12,100 nucleotides of DNA from CAZVWW01 sp964631265. GTDB lineage: Bacteria; Thermotogota; Thermotogae; MWEM01. Numbering within the stretch: position 1 is the first letter of the stretch; every line of letters begins with the position of its first letter. Below are positions 7,212 through 12,100 of the stretch, in pieces. A model generated the notes under the pieces. The model did not search any database. It was not told where the DNA came from and saw only the letters and a program-made list of their open reading frames with translations. The DNA lies in contig CAZVWW010000070.1 of assembly GCA_964631265.1 (NCBI GenBank), positions 1 to 12,100 of the forward strand, in the 5' to 3' direction. Both the position numbers and the translations under genes were made by a program.

Positions 7212-8498
7212 CTATTTTTCCAGTATCTTTTCAGCCTCTTTCTGTGCCCACTCTGCTGTTTCCTCTGCAGACCAGTCGTTGGCGAACATGAAATTGATGG
7301 CCTTACCAATCACGAAGTTGGATGAGATCTTGCTCATCTCCTCGACAATCTGTCCGTTGTAGAATTCAAATCGTTCAACACTGTCCAAAGCGCTGACGAT
7401 GCCCGTGATCTGTTCCCGGTCGTATTTGGAAAGGATCGGATTATCCAGGAATTCCTCTGATCCGGCAATCGACGATCTCGTCGGATTCATTCCCCCGGGG
7501 GCCATGTGGAGATAATAAACGTAATTGTCTCCGGACATCAGGAATTTGACGAACTTTTCAGCGGCCGGCTTGTTGTCGGATGTATCCAGGACACTGATTG
7601 CAACGATTTCACCAAAAGAGGTGGCCCGCGTGTTGACCATTTTGTTTGCAAAGCCGGTGTTTTTGACGAGTTCAGGGTTGAAATCGTCGATTCTGCCTCT
7701 TTGGACTTCTTCCACTGCGAGGTCATCCATGATGTAAGTTGAATAGAATACCATCCCGGCTTCTCCGGCAAGATACCCCTTCAAGGCATCCAACACGGAT
7801 GTGAAACCCGGTTTCGAATACTGTCCAAGGGCTTTGTAGAATCTGAAGGTCTCAACCATTTCCGGAGAGGTGAATAGTACATTGCCCTCTGCGTCAATCG
7901 GTCTGGCGCCGTTGGCGAGAGCAATTTCCGTGAAGACCTGTTCGGCAAAGGCATCCGCCTTTTTCGGGAGAACGATGCCGTAAACCCCTTCATCCGGATT
8001 ATGCAGTGTTTTTGCGGCTTCAAGCATGTTATACCAGGTGATCGGGTCGCCGAGATTGTTGTTGTCGATCCAATCCTGTCGATACCAGATACCCTGTACC
8101 CAGGCTGAGTAAGGAATAGCAAAATAGTCTCCCTTTCCGTCTGATAAGAGCCTTTTCGCGCCGTCATAAACATCCCCGAGATCGTCGATGATCTTCGAGT
8201 GCTTTTTAACATCCATGAATCCCTGATTACCAAGCAGGAGCATCGGGGAGATGCCGCCCTCCATCACATCGGGCAGCGTTCCGGAGTTTTGAGCTATCGG
8301 GATCTGCTTCAAGAGGTCATTCTCCTCGACCGGGACAATCTCAACTTCGATGCCCGTCTGGGCCTCAAAGATCTGTGCAAGTGCTTTGATGCGCTGTTGC
8401 CTGTCCGATTCCACCTGTGTGGTCCAGAATGTGATTGATTCGCCGAATACGAACACGCTCAACATTAAAACGGTTAAAAAGATCAGTGCTTTTTTCAT
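7212..8498 (-). CDS. ABC transporter sugar-binding protein (YcjN-like, SBP family 1)
   Basis: This is the extracytoplasmic solute-binding protein of the importer, 428 residues. It starts with a classic signal peptide: MKK, a hydrophobic core to about residue 18, and likely cleavage near VFG before ESITFW. There is no cysteine lipobox, so it is probably soluble in the periplasm or toga space rather than a lipoprotein. The mature protein has the family-1 pattern: ITFWTTQ, then IEVEIVPVEENDLLKQI, then GTLPDVMEG in the first lobe, and an aromatic-rich region (AIPYSAWVQGIWYRQDWI) that would contact sugar. ATG 8498 is preceded 6 bases upstream by GGGAGGG. It follows the glycosyltransferase stop by 27 bases and precedes two permease genes. 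Ligand is inferred from the phosphorylase to be a glucoside such as glucosylglycerate. Confidence 0.9.
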   Translation of the reverse strand: MKKALIFLTVLMLSVFVFGESITFWTTQVESDRQQRIKALAQIFEAQTGIEVEIVPVEENDLLKQIPIAQNSGTLPDVMEGGISPMLLLGNQGFMDVKKHSKIIDDLGDVYDGAKRLLSDGKGDYFAIPYSAWVQGIWYRQDWIDNNNLGDPITWYNMLEAAKTLHNPDEGVYGIVLPKKADAFAEQVFTEIALANGARPIDAEGNVLFTSPEMVETFRFYKALGQYSKPGFTSVLDALKGYLAGEAGMVFYSTYIMDDLAVEEVQRGRIDDFNPELVKNTGFANKMVNTRATSFGEIVAISVLDTSDNKPAAEKFVKFLMSGDNYVYYLHMAPGGMNPTRSSIAGSEEFLDNPILSKYDREQITGIVSALDSVERFEFYNGQIVEEMSKISSNFVIGKAINFMFANDWSAEETAEWAQKEAEKILEK

Positions 8499-8525
8499 AG
8501 TAATCCCTCCCTGTCAATTTTCGTG

Positions 8526-9863
8526 TTAAAAAATGTCATCCAACATCTTTTCCAACGCTTTGTAGGAAAGCTCTTGACTCGCAATTTCAAAATTCTTATT
8601 GACAAATGTCTCGTATTTTTTCTTGTTTTTCAGCAGCTCAATAGCCTCTTTCGCTGCATCTTCAATCATCTCCCGGTTGACACTGACGTATGCCAAGCCG
8701 TTTTCCTCTTTTTCCACAAAATCACTACCGAGGGAGATGTTCTTGAAGCCAAACTGTAGAATATCGGATTGAAAAACCGGGTACTCAAAGATAATCATCG
8801 GCTTTCTGGCAAAGAGTCCTTCGAGATACTGATTGCCCCACCCTTCCAGGATTGAAGGATACGTGATCATATCCGATATGGCATAGGCATCCCAGAGTGA
8901 GTACTGTTTCCCTTCTTGTTCTTTCCTCCTGGCACCAAAAAGAGAATCGGCCCATATCAACTCCACTCCCTCTCTATTTGCCTTCTGTTTCAGGAAATGA
9001 ACGTAGTCCTTCCCCGTTTCGACAAGCCCCGGCATCAACAGGACCAGGCGATCGTTGGCTGAAAAGGTTCTGTTATCATAGAGCTTGCCGGTTAGTTCAT
9101 CTTTTCTTTTTCCAATCTCGCCGACTGTTTCGATTGAGATTTCAATCGCCTTTCTCTTTTCAATTCTCGTTGCCTGAAGAAAAACAATATCATTCTCGCC
9201 AATCCCCAGTCTCGACCGGAGGTCCGAATTGAACTGGTCGATCTCCCATAAGGGGGCCAGAAAGTCAAAGACATTTGGGACTACAATGGATTCGACGCCC
9301 TTTCTCCTTTTGAGTTCCGCCTGAGCGATATGGTTGATGACAAGCTGTGTGAATTCCGGGCCGGATGGTGGAAAATACCGGTTCAGACAGTTGCTGACAA
9401 AGGGGCAAGTTGGGCTGGACATGTGCTCTCTCTCCCAGTAAAAATCATGGTTATGGTTAATGCTGCTGATACCCGAATACTTGATGGCGTTGTAAAAACC
9501 AACCGCTACGGGGAGTCCCATACCAAGTGAAAAGATATTATTCGGAACAATTGTCTCTATCTCTTCATCGCTGATAATCTTTGATATCTTCGCTTCAATC
9601 TCTTCTGCACATTCGAGCATACTGGTTTTAAACTCATCCTCATTTCTGTAGTCCCTCAGCTCTACAAAACTGTTATACTCCCATGATTTGAACGCTTCCG
9701 AGTGATAATCCATCTCTTGCAGATAGTAATCCCCATATCCCCGTGTTCCGGAAATGAAAATGACCGTATGGCCCATCTTTTCAAGTACGTATTTCCATTT
9801 TTCCATTTCCAGTGATACGCCATCTGTTTCGCCTAATCTGAAATGTGCCAAAGCGATCTTCAA
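8526..9863 (-). CDS. GT4-like retaining glycosyltransferase (GT-B fold)
   Basis: The 445-residue protein begins MKIALAHFRLGETDGVS, a GT-B N-terminal lobe with the glycine-containing loop. The donor-binding lobe has ATRIEKRKAIE (about 231-241, Arg233 with Lys236/Lys238) and the E-x7-E signature in LEGWGNQYLEG (Glu340 and Glu348). These are hallmarks of family GT4, which transfers a sugar from a nucleotide sugar with retention. No signal peptide or membrane helix is seen, so it is cytoplasmic. The start is probably TTG 9863, with AAAGGTGA 5 bases upstream; an in-frame GTG at 9872 lies within that SD. It is first in the operon and sits directly behind the operator. Donor and acceptor cannot be read from the sequence. 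A role in making a glycerate-linked osmolyte, as done by mannosylglucosylglycerate synthases of Petrotoga, is a guess from context. Confidence 0.8.
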   Translation of the reverse strand: MKIALAHFRLGETDGVSLEMEKWKYVLEKMGHTVIFISGTRGYGDYYLQEMDYHSEAFKSWEYNSFVELRDYRNEDEFKTSMLECAEEIEAKISKIISDEEIETIVPNNIFSLGMGLPVAVGFYNAIKYSGISSINHNHDFYWEREHMSSPTCPFVSNCLNRYFPPSGPEFTQLVINHIAQAELKRRKGVESIVVPNVFDFLAPLWEIDQFNSDLRSRLGIGENDIVFLQATRIEKRKAIEISIETVGEIGKRKDELTGKLYDNRTFSANDRLVLLMPGLVETGKDYVHFLKQKANREGVELIWADSLFGARRKEQEGKQYSLWDAYAISDMITYPSILEGWGNQYLEGLFARKPMIIFEYPVFQSDILQFGFKNISLGSDFVEKEENGLAYVSVNREMIEDAAKEAIELLKNKKKYETFVNKNFEIASQELSYKALEKMLDDIF

Positions 9864-9880
9864 TAGAATCACCTTTCATA

Positions 9881-9894
9881 TGACAACGTTGTCA
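9881..9894. promoter_or_regulatory. Perfect 14-bp LacI-type operator before the sugar operon
   Basis: TGACAACGTTGTCA is a perfect palindrome with the central CG typical of LacI-family operators. It lies 17 bases upstream of the glycosyltransferase TTG, just before its SD. The only promoter-like hexamers I can find for this direction are poor: CAGAAT at 9900-9895 and TTTCGA at 9923-9918 with a 17-base spacer. If they are used, transcription would start inside the operator. Either way a bound repressor would block initiation or early elongation of the operon. The divergent LacI-family gene is the obvious regulator. Confidence 0.75.
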
Positions 9895-10130
9895 ATTCTG
9901 AGAAAAAAAAGAAGATTTCGAAAAAAACACCAGCGTTCAAAAGCTGTTTGGGTTCTTATTGCTTAAAAATTATTAATAAGATTCCTTCTGGTTAATTTTA
10001 ATACAATTAATGCTGTAAAACAAACCCGAAGAAATCGCATACCGGTTGATTAATTACGATTATACAAAAAAAGCTTATTCTTTCTCTGAAATTCTCATTT
10101 TTATAATCTCCCGGGTCTGTGTTATTATTT
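9895..10130. other. AT-rich divergent intergenic region
   Basis: This is the stretch between the two operators, separating the operon from its regulator. It contains no credible coding frame. It is rich in A and T runs (for example around 9900-9930 and 10064-10072). A minus-strand TATAAT lies at 10064-10059 and a plus-strand TATAAT at 10102-10107, but neither has a convincing -35 hexamer at normal spacing. A short AT stem, TTAATT and AATTAA, lies near 9992-10010. It may help the DNA bend so that the two operators can meet. Confidence 0.5.
10100..10128 (+). promoter_or_regulatory. Candidate promoter of the LacI-family gene
   Basis: TTTATA at 10100-10105 (4 of 6 to the -35 consensus) and TATTAT at 10123-10128 (5 of 6 to the -10 consensus) are separated by exactly 17 bases. 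Transcription would start near 10135, inside the second operator. An overlapping perfect TATAAT at 10102-10107 is an alternative -10 element but lacks a matching -35. Confidence 0.4.
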
Positions 10131-10144
10131 TGACATCGTTGACA
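10131..10144. promoter_or_regulatory. Second LacI-type operator (12 of 14 to the perfect copy)
   Basis: TGACATCGTTGACA matches the perfect palindrome at 9881-9894 in 12 of 14 positions, in the same register with the central CG kept. It lies 14 bases before the regulator's probable TTG start and at the predicted transcription start. This points to negative autoregulation. The centre-to-centre distance to the first operator is 250 bp. Confidence 0.65.
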
Positions 10145-10158
10145 ATGGGGGTGTGACC

Positions 10159-11181
10159 TTGAAAAATGTTACAATGAATGACATAGCCACAATGACCGGT
10201 TTTTCAATCAAGACCGTTTCAAGGGTGATTAACAACTCACCGAATGTCCGGCCCGAGACAAGGAGAACGATACTCAAGGCGATTGAAGAGAGTCATTTCA
10301 GTATCAACCTAATGGCAAGAGGGTTGAAGACAAACTCAACGCAGACCATCATCCTGTTCGTGGACAAGCACGGCGGGAACTACTGGAACGCCTGGCATAG
10401 CATCATCATCATGGAGATCATCTCGGATTTCAAGCAGCGGGGCTATAAGATCATCCTCTCACCCTCTTCCGGGAATGGCATCATCGGGGATGAGACCGAC
10501 GGTTTTGTTTTGTTAAAAAGTGGAATGGCCGACGGGGCCGTCCTCTTTGACAATGTCAGGGATGATATCCGGATAAGATATCTCAGAGAGAACAGGATCC
10601 CCTTTGTCATCGCCGGGCAGGATCTGGATAACAACGATACCTCCTTTGTCGACCTCGATAATCAACGGGTTGGCCGGCTCGGGGCAGAGCACCTGATCGA
10701 CAACGGTTATTCCAACATCACCTTTCTCCTTGGAGGCGATACCTTTTATGTGAACAAGAACAGGGCCAGGGGATTTGAAGAAGTCTGCCGTAATGAAGGG
10801 GTGGATTATGCAATTAAATTTGACAGCACATCCCTTGAAGAGACCTATAGAGCTGCCAAAACCACTCTAATGGAACGGGAGACCGACGCCTTTTTTGTCT
10901 CCGGGGATGAGAAAGTACCCGCTGTGTACAAGGCCATCTATGAAAAGGGGAAGAGGATACCCGGGGATATCGGTGTACTGGGAATCGATAATATCCCCCA
11001 AAGCCATTTTCTGTCACCGGGACTGAGCTCAATCGATCAGAACATCCCCAAATTTGCGAGAAAGATGGTCAATTATCTGGTGGAGTTAATTCATGCAAAG
11101 GAAAAGAAGGTTTTGGGGGAGTTTATTAAACCGGAGCTCATCATGCGCGAATCAACCAATAAAAAGAAACTGGACTTGTAA
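10159..11181 (+). CDS. LacI-family transcriptional regulator of the sugar operon
   Basis: This 340-residue repressor starts MKNVTMNDIATMTGFS and has a LacI helix-turn-helix (DIATMTGFSIKTVSRVIN, about 8-25). The hinge helix segment (INLMARGLKT, about 50-59) carries the leucine that normally intercalates at the operator's central CG. A two-lobed periplasmic-binding-like effector domain follows, with landmarks DGAVLFDN, IPFVIAG, GAEHLIDNGY, and GDIGVLGIDNI near the end. I favour TTG 10159 because GGGGGTG (10147-10153) lies 5 bases upstream and the sequence MKNVT is a usual LacI beginning. GTG 10153 would overlap that SD. It is divergent from the operon and flanked by two matching operators, so it probably represses both the operon and itself. 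The likely inducer is the imported glucoside or a metabolite of it. In E. coli the ycj cluster is likewise linked to a LacI-type regulator, YcjW. Confidence 0.9.
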   Translation: MKNVTMNDIATMTGFSIKTVSRVINNSPNVRPETRRTILKAIEESHFSINLMARGLKTNSTQTIILFVDKHGGNYWNAWHSIIIMEIISDFKQRGYKIILSPSSGNGIIGDETDGFVLLKSGMADGAVLFDNVRDDIRIRYLRENRIPFVIAGQDLDNNDTSFVDLDNQRVGRLGAEHLIDNGYSNITFLLGGDTFYVNKNRARGFEEVCRNEGVDYAIKFDSTSLEETYRAAKTTLMERETDAFFVSGDEKVPAVYKAIYEKGKRIPGDIGVLGIDNIPQSHFLSPGLSSIDQNIPKFARKMVNYLVELIHAKEKKVLGEFIKPELIMRESTNKKKLDL

Positions 11182-11194
11182 TTGTTATCAACAA

Positions 11195-11261
11195 GCTGGT
11201 TCTTTCCAGCACAGATAGAATATAAGCCCCTGGCTGGCTGCATGTCCTTATCTGGTTTTTT
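11195..11261 (+). terminator. Possible terminator region of the LacI-family gene
   Basis: Just after the stop, GCTGG (11195-11199) and CCAGC (11206-11210) form a 5-bp hairpin with loop TTCTTT. Further on CAGATA (11212-11217) pairs with TATCTG (11249-11254) around a 31-base loop that can fold further (AGCC with GGCT), and this is followed by a run of six T at 11256-11261. The stem is AT-rich and the loop long, so termination would be weak. It is the only T-tailed structure between the two genes. Confidence 0.35.
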
Positions 11262-11362
11262 AACGCTCTGATTCTGTCGGACAAATGAGAAGGCGATCTA
11301 AATAGGAGTTCTTCTTTATTGTCCTTGGAAAGAACCAACAAACTGCGGGAAGGAGCATAACA

Positions 11363-12100
11363 TTGAAAAAGGCCTATTTTTTCTGGACAGTGGCACTTGT
11401 CCTTTTCTCAAGCCTGGAGGTCGTTTCAAAGCCCATCATGGACCAGGTGACCCCGTTTACCGTCACTTTTCTGAGGTTTTTTATCGGGGGATTGTTTTTA
11501 TTCTTGATTTCAAAGAGGAATATCAGAGGCAGAGATCTGTTCTCCATTATCCTGATCGGCAGTCTGAACTGCATCGTCTCCATGACGTTACTACAGCTCT
11601 CCGTGAAATATGGTAATGCCTCTTCTGCGGCGACCCTGATCTCAACCAGTCCGATGTTCACCGCCTTTTTTGCCGCCTACATCATCCAGGAGCACCTCTC
11701 CCTGAAAAAAAAGTTCGGCATCGCACTGGGCCTCTTCGGGATCATTGTCTTTGGATTCGGTATGCTGGAGGGGGACACATTGGCGGGCATCCTCTTCGGC
11801 GTGGCGGCCTCCGTGACATTTGCCCTCTATTCGGTGCTGATGAAAAAACACGTGGCCAAATACGGGGCGGTAAACTGCACCGCCTATTCAACCCTCTTTC
11901 CAAGCCTCATTTATGGAACCGGCCTCCTGGTGACCGGGAATCTGACCATCCCCGACGTCGGGATGAAGGGGTGGCTGATCATCCTCTATCTCGGGATATT
12001 CGTTACAGGGGTGGCCTACTACTCACTGCTGGAGTCTGTCAACCGGATGGGTGCATCAATGGCCATGCGCCTCTTCTATGTCAAACCGGTTCTGGCAACC
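11363..12100 (+). CDS. EamA/DMT-family transporter (3' truncated by window edge)
   Basis: An open frame of 246 codons runs from TTG 11363 to the window end without a stop. The start is supported by GGGAAGGAG (11347-11355), 7 bases upstream. The protein begins MKKAYFFWTVALVLFSSLEV and is strongly hydrophobic, with about eight membrane helices visible. Family marks of drug/metabolite transporters (EamA domain) include PFTVTFLRFFIGG in the second helix, and NASSAATLISTSPMFTAFFA followed by EHLSLKKKFGIALGLFGIIVFG at the end of the first repeat. The second repeat begins near LAGILFGVAASVTFALYSVLMKK. Full-length members have about 290 residues and ten helices, so roughly 45 residues are missing. 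The substrate is unknown; the family exports amino acids, nucleosides and other metabolites. It lies 181 bases after the regulator, and I see no operator copy before it, so a link to the sugar operon is not shown. Confidence 0.85.
   Translation, partial: MKKAYFFWTVALVLFSSLEVVSKPIMDQVTPFTVTFLRFFIGGLFLFLISKRNIRGRDLFSIILIGSLNCIVSMTLLQLSVKYGNASSAATLISTSPMFTAFFAAYIIQEHLSLKKKFGIALGLFGIIVFGFGMLEGDTLAGILFGVAASVTFALYSVLMKKHVAKYGAVNCTAYSTLFPSLIYGTGLLVTGNLTIPDVGMKGWLIILYLGIFVTGVAYYSLLESVNRMGASMAMRLFYVKPVLAT

Noticed and set aside
9890..9895. Minus-strand TTGACA before the glycosyltransferase as a -35 box
   Set aside because: A -10 at normal spacing would fall on the SD and place transcription at the start codon; the hexamer comes from the operator half-site.
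10139..10144. Consensus -35 hexamer TTGACA before the regulator
   Set aside because: It is only 14 bases from the start codon, so any -10 element would lie inside the gene; it is better explained as part of the operator.

Overview
The window looks like bacterial chromosome from a diderm carbohydrate user. The solute-binding protein has a cleavable signal peptide but no lipobox cysteine, a style common in Thermotogota and also seen in some Spirochaetota. Base composition is moderate, and TTG starts preceded by strong Shine-Dalgarno (SD) sequences recur. The assignment to one of these phyla is tentative. I see no mobile element, CRISPR array, rRNA or tRNA.

Left part (1-3590): the 3' end of an unrecognised plus-strand gene converges on a minus-strand gene pair. 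The upstream gene of the pair encodes a four-helix membrane protein with a small beta-rich tail. The downstream gene, overlapping it by ATGA, encodes a divergent Hsp70/actin-fold ATPase. Its usual substrate-binding domain is replaced by a helical region with a glycine-rich hydrophobic hairpin. This looks like a dedicated membrane-associated chaperone-like pair of unknown function and is the least described part of the window.

Centre (3587-9863, minus strand): a five-gene operon in the order GT4 glycosyltransferase, ABC solute-binding protein, MalF-like permease, MalG-like permease, GH13_18 sugar phosphorylase. The phosphorylase and the gene set resemble the E. coli ycjM-ycjN-ycjO-ycjP cluster, whose phosphorylase YcjM acts on glucosylglycerate. 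The likely role is uptake and phosphorolysis of a glucoside such as glucosylglycerate, giving glucose 1-phosphate. The glycosyltransferase suggests that a related glycoside may also be made or remodelled. No ABC ATPase is present.

Right part (9864-12100): a LacI-family regulator is transcribed divergently from the operon. The divergent region holds a perfect 14-bp palindrome (TGACAACGTTGTCA) just upstream of the operon's first gene, and a 12/14 copy just upstream of the regulator's start. This fits local repression plus autoregulation. After a spacer with hairpins, the window ends inside an EamA/DMT-type transporter gene that starts at TTG.
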